Both the position numbers and the translations under genes were made by a program. This document shows, in pieces, positions 44,837-54,540 of a stretch of DNA of 64,000 bases. Position 1 is the first letter of the stretch. The number at the start of each line of letters is the position of its first letter. Source of the DNA: JAMQPK01 sp963761975 (GTDB taxonomy: Bacteria; Acidobacteriota; Vicinamibacteria; Vicinamibacterales; JAMQPK01); contig CAVXIR010000007.1 of the NCBI GenBank assembly GCA_963761975.1, positions 1,534,728 to 1,598,727 of the forward strand, in the 5' to 3' direction. Below the pieces are notes generated by a model. It was given only the letters and a program-made list of their open reading frames with translations. It was not told where the DNA came from and ran no database searches.

Positions 44837-46897
44837 ATGAAATTTGTCATCGCGCTCCTGCTCATCCTGAGCACCGCCGCGCTTCGCGGCCAGGAACCGC
44901 GACTTCCCGGGCCAGCCGCCACGCCGTCCGAAAGCGAGGCGTCAATCCAGCGGGCCCGTTCGCTGTCGGCGACTGGAAACCACCGCGACAGCGCCGCGGT
45001 CTGGCAAACGGTGGCGACACGCGAACCAGTCATCGCGGCCCTCGCGAAACGCGAGGCCATTCGGGCGCTCGTCGCCGCGGGCGACATCGAGCCGGCCTTG
45101 AGCGGCCTCAACGAACTGGGGACAGACGCCCCCACCGATCTCCTCCTGCAGGCAGCCGCTGCGTGCGGCAATGCACGTTCGTTCGATTGCGCCGTTACCC
45201 TCTACCGGCGCGCACGCCAGGGCGCAGGCCGATCTCCGGAGGCCGATTCGGCGGCGCTCGGGTTGGCCGGCACGCTCGAGTTGAGCGGCAAGCCGAGCGA
45301 CGCGCTCGAAACGTATCGCGAGCTTCAGCTCACCTTCCGCCAGGCATCCGCCTACGATGCGGCCGATGCCGCGGCGCGGCGTCTCTCAGCTCAACTCGGC
45401 AACCCGTCGCCGCTCACCGAAGCGGACTACGACTCGATCGTCGATCGTCTGGCCGGCGTCGCCGCATTTCGCCGCGCGGTCGACATGCAGACCGAGTGGT
45501 TGAAGATGTTTCCGGCCTCACTGCGCAGGCTGCAAATCGAATCGGCCCGAGTGCAGCATCTGTATTCGCTTCGGGCGAACGACGAAGCGCGCGCCGAAGC
45601 CGCACGATTTTTGACGCAGCATCGCAACACGCCAGAGGCGCGCGATGTGGTCATTACGATTTTCCGCCTCGACGCTCGCGAGGGTCGTACCGCCGACGTC
45701 GAATGGGGCGGTCGCACGATCATGAACGGCAAGGTGACGGGCGCAACGCTGAATGACCGTCAAGGCGCCGCACGTCTGCTCGCCGAATATCTCGTCAGCG
45801 TCGGACAGCCGCTCAAAGCGCTCGCCGTCTACGACCAGCTTTACAAGATGACGACGACGCGCAGCGGGCGGGTCGACGTGCTGTGGCGAATGGCAATTGC
45901 GTCGCTCCGTGCGAGCCATCACTCGAGAGCCCTCAAAGAGCTGCAACAGGTGCTAGGCCTCAAGCCCGATTCTGAAACAGAGCGCGCGGCAACATTCTGG
46001 CTGGCTTTCACGCAGGACGTCGTCGGCTTGAAGGAAGAGGCGAAGGCAAACTGGGCGTCGCTCGTGAACCGAGTTCCGTACACATACTATGGCGTCAGGG
46101 CCGCTTCCAGGATCGGCGCTTCCCCACCTGCACCCATACTCACGTTCCCGGAGTTGACGCTCAGCGACGCGGCGATGGCCCACCCGGATTACACCGCGGC
46201 CATCCTCCTCTCGCGCGCCGGACTGCTCGCCGATGCGGCGCACTACGCGCGAAAGCTGAACTTGGCCTTCCGCAGGGACGATGCCGTGGCGTTGCTGGCG
46301 GCGAGGGCCTCGGAAGCGGCCGGTGACCACTCGGAAGCGGCGACGCTGATGTCGTCATTTTTCGGACCCTATCTTCAGCAGCCAGCCTCGAACCTGCCTG
46401 AGGATTTCTGGAACCTCGCATACCCTCGCGCGTTCTGGCCGCACGTCTCGGCAGCGGCGGCTCGTCACGGCGTCGATCCACTGTTGATGCTCGGCCTCGC
46501 GCGGCAGGAATCGCATTTCGACCGCAACGCGCGCTCGCCGGTCGGCGCTGTCGGGCTGTTTCAGGTGATGCCGTATACGGCCGCAGAGCTGGATCCTGTT
46601 TTCGCCGACCCCGCAGCGCTGGAACGGCTGGTGCAACCCGACGTCAGTGCCGAACTTGGCGCCAAGCTGCTCGCGGGCCTCAAGGCGCGCTATCGAGGCG
46701 AGCTGGCGCCGACCATCGCGTCGTACAACGCTGACAAAGAGCGCGTTCAGATATGGTGGGATTCGTCGAAAGGCCTGCCCGAAGAGCTCTTCATCGACAG
46801 CATCCCGTATCAGCAGACCCGCGCCTACGTCAGGCAGGTGCTTACGAACTACGGGATGTATCAGCGGTCCGCACAATCAGCATCGCTGCAAAAATAA
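44837..46897 (+). CDS. Lytic transglycosylase with SLT domain
   Basis: The product is 686 residues with a signal peptide (MKFVIALLLILSTAALRG). A long helical solenoid follows, with TPR-like repeats up to about residue 530. The C-terminal SLT domain has the catalytic Glu in LMLGLARQESHFDRNARSPVGAVGLFQ, then MPYTAAELD and IASYNADKERVQIWW. The architecture matches soluble lytic transglycosylase Slt, which cleaves peptidoglycan glycan strands. The start directly abuts the preceding stop. The 3' end overlaps the EamA gene on the other strand by 56 bases. Confidence 0.92.
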   Translation: MKFVIALLLILSTAALRGQEPRLPGPAATPSESEASIQRARSLSATGNHRDSAAVWQTVATREPVIAALAKREAIRALVAAGDIEPALSGLNELGTDAPTDLLLQAAAACGNARSFDCAVTLYRRARQGAGRSPEADSAALGLAGTLELSGKPSDALETYRELQLTFRQASAYDAADAAARRLSAQLGNPSPLTEADYDSIVDRLAGVAAFRRAVDMQTEWLKMFPASLRRLQIESARVQHLYSLRANDEARAEAARFLTQHRNTPEARDVVITIFRLDAREGRTADVEWGGRTIMNGKVTGATLNDRQGAARLLAEYLVSVGQPLKALAVYDQLYKMTTTRSGRVDVLWRMAIASLRASHHSRALKELQQVLGLKPDSETERAATFWLAFTQDVVGLKEEAKANWASLVNRVPYTYYGVRAASRIGASPPAPILTFPELTLSDAAMAHPDYTAAILLSRAGLLADAAHYARKLNLAFRRDDAVALLAARASEAAGDHSEAATLMSSFFGPYLQQPASNLPEDFWNLAYPRAFWPHVSAAAARHGVDPLLMLGLARQESHFDRNARSPVGAVGLFQVMPYTAAELDPVFADPAALERLVQPDVSAELGAKLLAGLKARYRGELAPTIASYNADKERVQIWWDSSKGLPEELFIDSIPYQQTRAYVRQVLTNYGMYQRSAQSASLQK

Positions 46898-47757
46898 TTG
46901 CGATCGCCACGGCCATCCGCGTCGTGAACCGCTCCCCGAGAATCAGCCAGCCGAGAAGCACGGCAATCACCGGATTGAAATACGCATAGAGCGAGACGAT
47001 CGCGACTGGCAGATGCTTCAGCGCGTACACATAACAGACGTAGCCGACAAACGTGCCCACCACGACGAGGTAGAGAACGGCGAGCAGGCTGCCTGGAGTC
47101 GGCGCGACCTCGGACCATTCGCCGGTGATGGTGGCGACCACCATGAGGATGGCACCTCCACAGATAATCTGCGCAGCCGTGGCCGCAAACAGATTTTCTT
47201 CCCGTTTGTGGCGCTTCGCGTAGGCTGAACCGATCGCCCAGCCGAGACACGAAAGCTGCGTCATGATGACGCCGAGTACCGACTTGAGTGGTCGGCGCAC
47301 GGCCGTTGAGGCTCGAGCTCGTGAGGAGCACGATGCCGCCGAACCCGAGCAGCAGGCCGAGCACCTGTCGTGTGCGGATCGGCTCGCCGTCGGGCATGAA
47401 GGCTTCGACGCCGATCATCCAGAACGGGATCACCGAGACCATGACCGCCGCGACACCGGTCGGGACGAACTGCTGCGCCCACACCAGGCATCCGTTTCCA
47501 ACGCCGATCATCAGCAGACCGAGAAGCGCGTGACCGCCCCACGACTCTCGTGGAGGCAGCATGATGCCGCGCATCCGCAGGACCAGCGCGATGACAATGC
47601 CCGCAATAAAGTGCCGCGGTCCAGCCATCGCAAAGGGAGGGATGCTGTCGATGGCCACCCGCGTCGCAAGGTAAGTGGTACCCCAGGACACGCACACCGC
47701 GATCCACGCCCAGTAGGCGTGGCGGATTTGTTTGGGAGTAGAGTCGACCGGGTTCAA
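46842..47757 (-). pseudogene. EamA-type drug/metabolite exporter, one frameshift
   Basis: A TTG start at 47757, overlapping the preceding stop, opens MNPVDSTPKQIRHAYWAW. The first EamA half has five helices (VSWGTTYLATRVAIDSIPP, MVSVIPFWMIGVEAFM, GLLLGFGGIVLL). Near 47292 the sense changes frame to PLKSVLGVIMTQLSCLGWAIGSAYAK and the second EamA half, ending with PVIAVLLGWLILGERFTTRMAVA. A one-base change restores a normal protein of about 300 residues. It shares a leftward operon with the TonB-like gene. Confidence 0.85.
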
Positions 47758-48485
47758 CGCGAGAAGGGCGGCTTCTCTGGAGGATTAGTCGATGGTGGAA
47801 GCGGCAGTCGTGGAGCCGCTGTTATTGGATCCCTGAAACCAAACAGCACGTAGGTTGTTGATGGCACGGGTCTCGAACGAAATGTCGCGCCACGGAACGA
47901 CATCTGCGCGAGCGCCTCTCGTGCGGCGCTGTCAAACCCAGGATCCGAGGCGATTCCCCGCGCTTCGATGAACTGTCCGGCCTGGTTGAGGACAACCTCG
48001 TATAACACGGCCGACGCCACGAATGCTTGGGGCGGATACGACGGCGCGACCAAGGCGACAGGATGTGCGACGTCGCCCGACAGTTTTCCCAGATCTTTCG
48101 GACCCTCGCCCACCGTCGGACCGTTGTAGAACGTGGACGGGCGAAACAACGCGCTCAGCGCGACTGGAGTCTCGACCGCGCGTTCGGTTCCAAACTCATT
48201 GATGGCTCGCGCCGGCTCGAACCGCCAGCTCGCCATCGCCCCGAGAACCATCTGCGTGAACGGTGGGGTGCTCCTCACCACCGACGGCCGCGTCACCAGG
48301 CCCCGCTCGTCCACGATGAACTCGATCAGGACCTCGCCGCTGCCGACCACCAGCATCCCTGGCTCGGGCGGCACTTCCGCGCGAATGAGTCGAGGCGGCG
48401 AATAGGGCCGCGTCTGCGCAGATGCAAGCGTCGCAAAGGCAGCGACCACTGCGGCGACGATGGTTCGAAACAACGGCCTCTTCAC
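47754..48485 (-). CDS. Exported TonB-family C-terminal domain protein
   Basis: The product is 243 residues with a signal peptide (FRTIVAAVVAAFATLASA). Two TonB-like C-terminal domains are visible: GEVLIEFIVDERGLVTRPSVVRSTPPFT..VL.A...WRFEPA (first, near residues 45-95) and VLYEVVLNQAGQFIEARGIASDPGFDSAAREAL (second, near 160-195). There is no obvious N-terminal transmembrane anchor apart from the signal. In these bacteria such proteins are common and rarely true TonB energisers. The stop overlaps the EamA start. Confidence 0.78.
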   Translation of the reverse strand: MKRPLFRTIVAAVVAAFATLASAQTRPYSPPRLIRAEVPPEPGMLVVGSGEVLIEFIVDERGLVTRPSVVRSTPPFTQMVLGAMASWRFEPARAINEFGTERAVETPVALSALFRPSTFYNGPTVGEGPKDLGKLSGDVAHPVALVAPSYPPQAFVASAVLYEVVLNQAGQFIEARGIASDPGFDSAAREALAQMSFRGATFRSRPVPSTTYVLFGFRDPITAAPRLPLPPSTNPPEKPPFSR

Positions 48486-48541
48486 CCACCTACCCTATCG
48501 CTGAACGCACCTGTGGCGCAATCACCCGGTAGTCCGAGCGT

Positions 48542-48844
48542 CTAGCGCTCGATCTCTGAAATCCTCGGGTTGCCCACCGAGGATGTCCAGCCAGGGGGAT
48601 CGCTCGCGGGAAACGATTCCTCGGCCGCCCGATTGATCTCGTCGAGTTTTCGCGAGCCCCTCGACGGCATGCATTTCAACGAGGCGAGCCGCGACTTGTA
48701 TGCCTGGCCGACAAGGACGATGCCCGCGGCAATGAAGAGGAATCCCGCCATTCCCGTCACGCGCGCACGCGAGTGCTCGAAGTCCTGACGATCCCACACG
48801 TTGTGCGGGGCGCGGTGCATCGTCAGATTGCTAGGATCTGTTGC
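48542..48844 (-). CDS. Small membrane protein
   Basis: The product is about 100 residues from the ATG at 48844 (MATDPSNLTMHRAPHNVWDR). It has one hydrophobic helix (VTGMAGFLFIAAGIVLVGQA) and a C-terminal acidic tail NRAAEESFPASDPPGW. That tail motif occurs in many small proteins of soil bacteria. Function unknown. Confidence 0.6.
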   Translation of the reverse strand, partial: ATDPSNLTMHRAPHNVWDRQDFEHSRARVTGMAGFLFIAAGIVLVGQAYKSRLASLKCMPSRGSRKLDEINRAAEESFPASDPPGWTSSVGNPRISEIER

Positions 48845-48906
48845 CATGACGGCCATAAAGCAAGGGCCAGGCCAACAAATCCGCATGCGGGTCCGCTGCC
48901 TCGACG

Positions 48907-49119
48907 GCTGACTCCCGAGCGACGACGCCGGTACGCATCGTCGGCGGGTATTTCGCCTTCGTCGGCGTTACGCTGGCGACTGTTTGGCTGACGATGTGGG
49001 CGGCGTATGCGTTTGCCGGCCGTCCCACCCCGGTTGAACCGGAAGCGTTCAAGCTGGTGACAGCCCTCGACACTATCCTCATGGTGCCGGGCCCTGCTGC
49101 TCTTTGCAAACATGACTGA
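48907..49119 (+). pseudogene. Membrane protein remnant without start codon
   Basis: Reading from about 48916, the plus strand encodes TPVRIVGGYFAFVGVTLATV, WLTMWAAYAFAGRPTPVEPE and FKLVTALDTILMVPGPAAL, with a good membrane helix, ending at a stop near 49119. No ATG or GTG start lies in frame, and it breaks off after one and a half helices. It looks like the first half of a two-helix protein truncated next to the membrane protein gene that follows. Confidence 0.4.
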
Positions 49120-49130
49120 ACCCGGGAGGG

Positions 49131-49547
49131 ATGACATGCTCCGCCTGTACTGTGCTCATGTGGCTCTGCATCATGCCTGTGGCAATTGTCAACGGGACCA
49201 TTCGCGATCTGCTCGTCTCGCCCTACCTTGGCGATCAGATTGCACGCGCCATCAGTTGTCTGACTCTTGCTGGCGCGACGTTCCTGATCGCATGGATGTC
49301 GATCCAATGGATAGATCCGGTCGACCAGTTCCAATCCTGGGTGATTGGCCTCATCTGGCTTGGCCTGACTCTGGCCTTTGAGTTTCTCGTCGGTCACTAC
49401 GTGTTCGGCACGACGTGGGAGGCGTTACTCGCCGATTACAACATTCTTGAGGGACGGCTCTGGATCCTCGTGCTGGCGGCTGCACTCATCGCGCCGCCGA
49501 TGATGTTCCGGCTCCAAGCTGTCGCCGATCGGTCCGCCACATCTTGA
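49131..49547 (+). CDS. Conserved integral membrane protein
   Basis: The product is 138 residues with four hydrophobic helices: TVLMWLCIMPVAIVNGTIRD, ARAISCLTLAGATFLIAWM, WVIGLIWLGLTLAFEFLVGH and RLWILVLAAALIAPPMMF. The combination NGTIRD, FEFLVGHYVFG and LLADYNILEGR is shared by a family of uncharacterised membrane proteins in soil bacteria. The 3' end overlaps the P-type ATPase gene by 62 bases on the opposite strand. Confidence 0.7.
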   Translation: MTCSACTVLMWLCIMPVAIVNGTIRDLLVSPYLGDQIARAISCLTLAGATFLIAWMSIQWIDPVDQFQSWVIGLIWLGLTLAFEFLVGHYVFGTTWEALLADYNILEGRLWILVLAAALIAPPMMFRLQAVADRSATS

Positions 49548-52152
49548 TCGCCTGCCCCACGATCGCCGGTACTGCGGCAAACGACACGATCACCAGCCAG
49601 TCACGCGCGTCAAGCGGAGCCAGACCGAGTACGCGCGCCAGCAACGGAACATGAACCGCTATCAGCTGCAGCAGAATCGACAGGACGAGTGCCCCGATCG
49701 CATAGGGATTCGACAGCGCTCGCGCGACACTCATCACGTGCCCCTCGCTGCGCGCATTGCCGAGATGAAAGAGTTGCGCAAACGCCAGCGTCATGAACGC
49801 GATCGTCCGTGCATGTTGGACAGGCTCGTCGCTGTACAGAATGAACGCTGCCAGTGTCGCAGCGGTAATGAGCAATGCATAAAACAGAACGCTTGACAGA
49901 AACCGGCGCGACAACAGCGTTTCTGCGGGATCGCGTGGGGGTCTGGCCATCACTCCTGGATCGGCGGGTTCGAGTGCCAATGCGAGTGCCGGAAACGTGT
50001 CGGTCACGATGTTCAGCCACAAGATCTGCAAGGGCAGCAGCGGTATCGCGAGTCCAGCGACTGCAGCGAATAACAAAACGAATACTTCTGCGACATTGCA
50101 CGAGAAGAGGTAGAACACGAACTTGCGGATGTTGTCGAAAATGACGCGGCCTTCTTCGACCGCTGCCGACACTGTCTCGAAACGGTCATCCTGCAGAACG
50201 ATCCCGGCCGCCTCTTTGGCAACGTCCGTCCCGCGAGTGCCCATCGCCACGCCGATGTCGGCTTTCCGCAGTGCAGGGGCATCGTTGACGCCGTCGCCAA
50301 GCATCGCGACGATCTCGCCCTGCGCCTGCAGCGCCTCCACGAGCCTCAGCTTGTGCTCGGGCGTGATTCGGCTGAAGGCGGCAATCTTCGGCAACCTTTC
50401 GGTCAGCTCAGACGGTGACATGGCATCGAGCGCACGACCGTCGACAATGGTCTGCCCCTCGGTCAGAAGGTTCAACTGACGGCCGATGGCTTCTGCAGTG
50501 GCGCGCTGATCGCCGGTCAGCATCACCGTGCGGAGACCGGCGCGTCTCAGCGTCGCGATGGCCTCTTTCACACCGTCCGCCGGCGGATCGGCAAATCCGA
50601 CAAGCCCCACAAACGTCAATCCTTGAATCGCCCTTTCCGAGGCTTCCGCAACCGAACCCGAAGCGAGCGCGAGCACACGAAGCCCTTCACCGGCCATCGT
50701 GTCGTTCACGGTCATCAGCATTCGGCGCCGATCGTCGTCCAGCGGGTGTCGGCCATTCTCGGTCAGCACCATGCGGCTGAGCTCGAGCATCCTTCGAGGC
50801 GCACCCTTGGTGTACACCACCATCGCATCGCCGACACGATGAAACGACGCCGCATATTTGCGATCGCTTGAAAATGGCACGATGCCCACCTGAGGCCGCT
50901 TAGCGATGAGCGCTTCTCGCCGAACGCCGGCGTCCTCCGCGGCCGCAATGAGCGCCAGATCCACCGGATCGCCCTGCACGCCGTGCCCGTCGTCCGAACG
51001 CGGCTGCGGACGGCTTGCCATCGCTGCCACTTCGAGCGCGCGGACTACGTCGTTCGCGGCCTCATCGGATCTGTCGGCGAGCACCACATCATGGCCGGCT
51101 GTCCACAGGCGGACCAGCGTCATTCGGCCCGATGTCAACGTGCGCGTCTTGTCGGTACACACGACGGTGGCCGACCCCAGGGTCTCGACCGCCGGCAGAC
51201 GCCGCACGAGTGCATGGCGGCGCGCCATCCGATGGACGCCAACCGCCAGCGCGATGGTCGCAACCGCCGGCAGTGCCTCGGGGACGGCTGCAACAGCCAG
51301 CGCAATACCCATTTCAACCACGAGCCCCAAGGGTGCGCCTTGAAGCGCGCCAAGCAACGCGACGATCGCGGCCACGCCAAGCGCAAGCCACACCAACCGG
51401 CGCCCGAGCTCGTCCAGACGCCGCTCGAGCGGTGTGCGCTTCTCTTCGATCGTTCCAACCAGCGCACCAATACGTCCGATTTCCGTAGACGATCCAGTCT
51501 GCGTGACGACGGCAACCGCCGTCCCCGCCACGACAGTCGTTCCCTTGTAGACGATGTTGGTGCGGTCGGCGAGCGTAGTCCCCTCTTCGAGCTCGACCGT
51601 TGCATGTTTCGAGACGGGCAGCGATTCGCCCGTCAACGCTGCTTCGTCGGTCCGCAAGTCGGTCGTGTCGACGAGCCGGGCATCCGCCGGCACGCGCCGA
51701 CCGCTCTCCAACTGAACGATATCGCCGGGCACAATCGTCGTCGCGTCGATCGTGCGGAGCTGTCCAGACCGGATCACATTTGCCTGCGCGACGTCGAACT
51801 GCAGCAACGCCTCCATCGCCCGGCGAGCGCGAAGCTCTGTGACGAAGCCGATGAGCGTGTTGATCACGAGCACGGCCGCGACAGCCACCGATTCGAGACG
51901 ATCCCCGAGCGCGAACGAAATCATGGCCGCCGCAATAAGCAGGTAGACAACTACGCTCTTGAGCTGATCGGCCAGCACTCGAAGCGCTGATATCGGCTGC
52001 GGAGGCGTCAGGCGGTTCGGTCCGACGCGCTCGAGCCGGCGTCGTGCTTCTGCCTCGTCCAGACCGGTCCGGCTGGTAGACAGGCGTTCCAGCGTTTCAT
52101 CGATTGAGCGGCTGTGCCAGGCTTCGGTCGCAGGCTGGGAAAAACTTCGCAT
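49486..52152 (-). CDS. P-type cation-transporting ATPase with DKTR variant
   Basis: The product is 888 residues from the ATG at 52152. Domains in order: N-terminal cation ATPase segment, actuator domain with TGES (EAALTGESLPVSKH), membrane helix with PEALPAVATIALAVG, phosphorylation site, nucleotide domain, then MLTGDQRATAEAIG, MLGDGVNDAPALRKADIGVAMG and the C-terminal six-helix domain. The pattern fits Ca2+/Mg2+-type bacterial P2 ATPases. The phosphorylation motif reads CTDKTRTLTSG, with Arg337 in place of the invariant Gly of DKTGT. The ORF is open to 52950, but that part is antisense to the Usp gene. A GAGGAG site lies 12 bases before the ATG. The gene is divergent from the stress protein gene. 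Confidence 0.9.
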   Translation of the reverse strand: MRSFSQPATEAWHSRSIDETLERLSTSRTGLDEAEARRRLERVGPNRLTPPQPISALRVLADQLKSVVVYLLIAAAMISFALGDRLESVAVAAVLVINTLIGFVTELRARRAMEALLQFDVAQANVIRSGQLRTIDATTIVPGDIVQLESGRRVPADARLVDTTDLRTDEAALTGESLPVSKHATVELEEGTTLADRTNIVYKGTTVVAGTAVAVVTQTGSSTEIGRIGALVGTIEEKRTPLERRLDELGRRLVWLALGVAAIVALLGALQGAPLGLVVEMGIALAVAAVPEALPAVATIALAVGVHRMARRHALVRRLPAVETLGSATVVCTDKTRTLTSGRMTLVRLWTAGHDVVLADRSDEAANDVVRALEVAAMASRPQPRSDDGHGVQGDPVDLALIAAAEDAGVRREALIAKRPQVGIVPFSSDRKYAASFHRVGDAMVVYTKGAPRRMLELSRMVLTENGRHPLDDDRRRMLMTVNDTMAGEGLRVLALASGSVAEASERAIQGLTFVGLVGFADPPADGVKEAIATLRRAGLRTVMLTGDQRATAEAIGRQLNLLTEGQTIVDGRALDAMSPSELTERLPKIAAFSRITPEHKLRLVEALQAQGEIVAMLGDGVNDAPALRKADIGVAMGTRGTDVAKEAAGIVLQDDRFETVSAAVEEGRVIFDNIRKFVFYLFSCNVAEVFVLLFAAVAGLAIPLLPLQILWLNIVTDTFPALALALEPADPGVMARPPRDPAETLLSRRFLSSVLFYALLITAATLAAFILYSDEPVQHARTIAFMTLAFAQLFHLGNARSEGHVMSVARALSNPYAIGALVLSILLQLIAVHVPLLARVLGLAPLDARDWLVIVSFAAVPAIVGQAIKMWRTDRRQLGAGTSSAAR

Positions 52153-52195
52153 CGGTGCTGATAACTCCTCACGCCCAGCACTAGTATCATTTGGC

Positions 52196-53134
52196 ATGCC
52201 AGACATGACACTCTTCCGTACCATCCTCTGCCCTGTCGACTTCTCTGTCCATTCGCGCCAGGCACTCTCATACGCAGCGCTCATCGCCCGCAAGAATGAC
52301 GCGCGGCTGGTCGTTATCTTCGCCGAGGATCCGCTGCTCGCGGCGGCTGCCGCCGCTGCATACGACGAAAAGGCGTTGCGAGAGAAAGGGCGAACGGAAT
52401 TAGCACGCCTGGTCGAGCGAATCGTCAAGCCGTTCCGACTGCCGATGAAATCTGTGACGCTGGATGTGGCTACAGGGGAGCCCCACGAGGTCATCGCGTG
52501 GACCGCCGAAAACCTCCACTGCGACCTGATCGTGATGGGCGCCCATGGGCGGACCGGCGCAAACAGGCTGATGATCGGATCGACGACCCATCGCATTCTT
52601 CGGCAATCGCCATTGCCGGTCCTGGCGACGCCGCCTGTCAAGAAGGGCCAGGCTGCACGCCCGCCCCGCGACTGGCCGGGCAAGATGGCGATTGCGCCGA
52701 TTGACTTCAGCACGCGCGATCGCGCCGATGCGCTGGCGGCCACCGTCGCCGCCAAAGAGCTCGGGACCAAGCTCGAGCTCGTGCACGTAGTCGAGCCAAT
52801 CGCCGATGTGCCCTGGCTGGAACTCGATGAGGCGCGGCGGAATCTGCAGCGCGAGCGGCGAGCGGCGGCGCGGCTGACGCGGCTCCAGGACGATCTCCGC
52901 GAAACAGTCACCGGAGTACGTGTACAGAGCGGCAAGCCTGCCCAGGTCATTGCCTCAATTGCGGCGAGCAGCCGCGTCGGGCTCGTGGTGATGACGCGGC
53001 GGCGCGGTCAGGGGCTCTTCGGCCCACGCCAGGGCTCAATCAGCTATGAGGTGCTCTGCAGGTCAAATACGCCCGTGCTCGCGCTGCCGAGCGACACAAC
53101 TTGGATGCGGCGAGTCATCCACAGGGCGCCATGA
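52196..53134 (+). CDS. Universal stress protein, tandem Usp domains
   Basis: The product is 312 residues with two Usp domains. The first (RTILCPVDFSVHSRQALSYA) ends with the ATP-binding pattern GAHGRTGANRLMIGSTTHRIL. The second (KMAIAPIDFSTRDRADALAA) has lost a clear G-2x-G-9x-G(S/T) loop, so only the first half probably binds nucleotide. It is divergent from the P-type ATPase, with starts 43 bases apart, an arrangement that suggests joint stress control. Confidence 0.9.
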   Translation: MPDMTLFRTILCPVDFSVHSRQALSYAALIARKNDARLVVIFAEDPLLAAAAAAAYDEKALREKGRTELARLVERIVKPFRLPMKSVTLDVATGEPHEVIAWTAENLHCDLIVMGAHGRTGANRLMIGSTTHRILRQSPLPVLATPPVKKGQAARPPRDWPGKMAIAPIDFSTRDRADALAATVAAKELGTKLELVHVVEPIADVPWLELDEARRNLQRERRAAARLTRLQDDLRETVTGVRVQSGKPAQVIASIAASSRVGLVVMTRRRGQGLFGPRQGSISYEVLCRSNTPVLALPSDTTWMRRVIHRAP

Positions 53135-53369
53135 CGAGACACCAGCGATGGATTTTTCGATTCGTGCGACCGCGCGCGACGTATTTTTGATTTGGGCGAT
53201 AGCCCAATTCGCACAGAGCTGTACACAGAGCCGTCACCTGTGCTAGCCTAATTTTGCTCGCCCCGAAATGTCTGGGGCTTGTAATCACACCATCCGAGGA
53301 TTCTAGGGATCGCACTGGCGATCTTCTGCACATGCAGTTCGACCATATCGTTTTGCGCGAGTCATAACC

Positions 53370-53633
53370 GTGCACGCGTTGTCTTTCGAACAACTCGTGA
53401 TCCGCATCAAGGGCGAATACATGGAGATGCCGGGACTGTGGCTCACGCCGCATCAAGGCGCTCGCCTGTGGTCACTTGAGCAGACCGAATGTCTCGCGCT
53501 GCTCGGCGCGCTCGTCGACCAGGGATTCCTGACCATGCGCAGCGACGGCAAATACGGCCGCATGGCGGACGACCACGCGAGCGAGCGGCTGCAGACCGAG
53601 CGGACACCACTCCATAGGCCCACAGGCACGTAG
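53370..53633 (+). CDS. Small conserved hypothetical protein
   Basis: The product is up to 87 residues from a GTG at 53370 (HALSFEQLVIRIKGEYMEMP). The middle part, GLWLTPHQGARLWSLEQTEC and LLGALVDQGFLTMRSDGKYG, has the look of a small winged helix. The same short protein is frequent in soil bacteria. Function unknown. The 235 bases upstream have no other gene. Confidence 0.6.
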   Translation: MHALSFEQLVIRIKGEYMEMPGLWLTPHQGARLWSLEQTECLALLGALVDQGFLTMRSDGKYGRMADDHASERLQTERTPLHRPTGT

Positions 53634-53682
53634 TCGCCCAAAGGTCCAGCTCCCGTAAGCGCGGAGATCCCTTCCAAGACTT

Positions 53683-54450
53683 TCAGGATAGGAATTTCTT
53701 CAAATAAGGATCGGCCGACGATCGAAGGTTTCCGAGATCGCCCTCGAAATGAATCCGTCCATCCACAAGGACGATGAACTCTGCCTCATCGGCTTTCTGT
53801 GCATCCGCATCAACGATGGCAACGCTTCCGTTCTGGCGCACTGCCTCATGCGTCGCGACGTAGAAGGCATCCGGGAGCTGATGGGTGACCACGATCGAGG
53901 TGACATGCTCCAGATCGCGCAGCTTGATGATTTCGCGGTCCACTGTTTTGGACGTGATGGGATCGAGGCCCGATGTCGGATCGTCGATCAACAAATGACG
54001 CGGCTTCGAGGCAAATGCGCGCGCGATAGCGACGCGCCGCCGCTGTCCTCCAGACAATTCGGACGGCATCCGATTCATGTACTCAGCCAGACCGACGAAG
54101 CCGAGAACCTCCTCGATGCGCCTGTGTGCCTCGTCCGGAGGCATATTGAGCTCCTCGTACAACCTGTAGCCGACATTCTCTGCCACGGTCAGCGAGTCGA
54201 ACAGCGCAGATTCCTGAAACAGCATCCCGATGTCGCCACGCACCTGCAGCAGCCCTTCTTCGGTCATGTTGTCGATGCGCTGACCTCTGACGCGGATGAC
54301 GCCCGAATCGGGCTTCAGCAGCCCGAGGATCAGTTTCAGCACCACGGATTTTCCGGCACCGCTTGCGCCGAGCAGGATCTTCATGTGCCCGACGGGCACG
54401 GAAAAGCTCACCTCGCGCAGAACGACGTTGTCGTCGAACGCCAGTGACAC
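53683..54450 (-). CDS. ABC transporter ATP-binding protein, MlaF-like
   Basis: The product is about 255 residues: Walker A ILLGASGAGKSVVLKLILG, the Q-loop MLFQESALFDSLTVAENV, signature SELSGGQRRRVAIARAFA, Walker B HLLIDDPTSGLDP and H-loop VTHQLPD. The sequence is closest to MlaF, which drives phospholipid transport between the two membranes. No MlaE or MlaD gene is adjacent. The start is doubtful: coding sense continues upstream (AIVFDNVSLAFDD) but no ATG, GTG or TTG is in frame for more than 25 codons. A small frameshift near 54486 could link it to an ATG near 54520. Confidence 0.85.
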   Translation of the reverse strand: MSLAFDDNVVLREVSFSVPVGHMKILLGASGAGKSVVLKLILGLLKPDSGVIRVRGQRIDNMTEEGLLQVRGDIGMLFQESALFDSLTVAENVGYRLYEELNMPPDEAHRRIEEVLGFVGLAEYMNRMPSELSGGQRRRVAIARAFASKPRHLLIDDPTSGLDPITSKTVDREIIKLRDLEHVTSIVVTHQLPDAFYVATHEAVRQNGSVAIVDADAQKADEAEFIVLVDGRIHFEGDLGNLRSSADPYLKKFLS

Positions 54451-54540
54451 ATTGTCAAAAACGATGGCTGGATCGGTTTCCGATATCAGGCGTTGTCTCG
54501 CGGACCGGCGGAGCTTACCATGTCGGATTGGAGAGTGCCC

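Noticed and set aside
52153..52950. N-terminal extension of the P-type ATPase
   Set aside because: The frame is open, but this part is antisense to the Usp gene. It has no homology to ATPases, and a ribosome binding site precedes the ATG at 52152.
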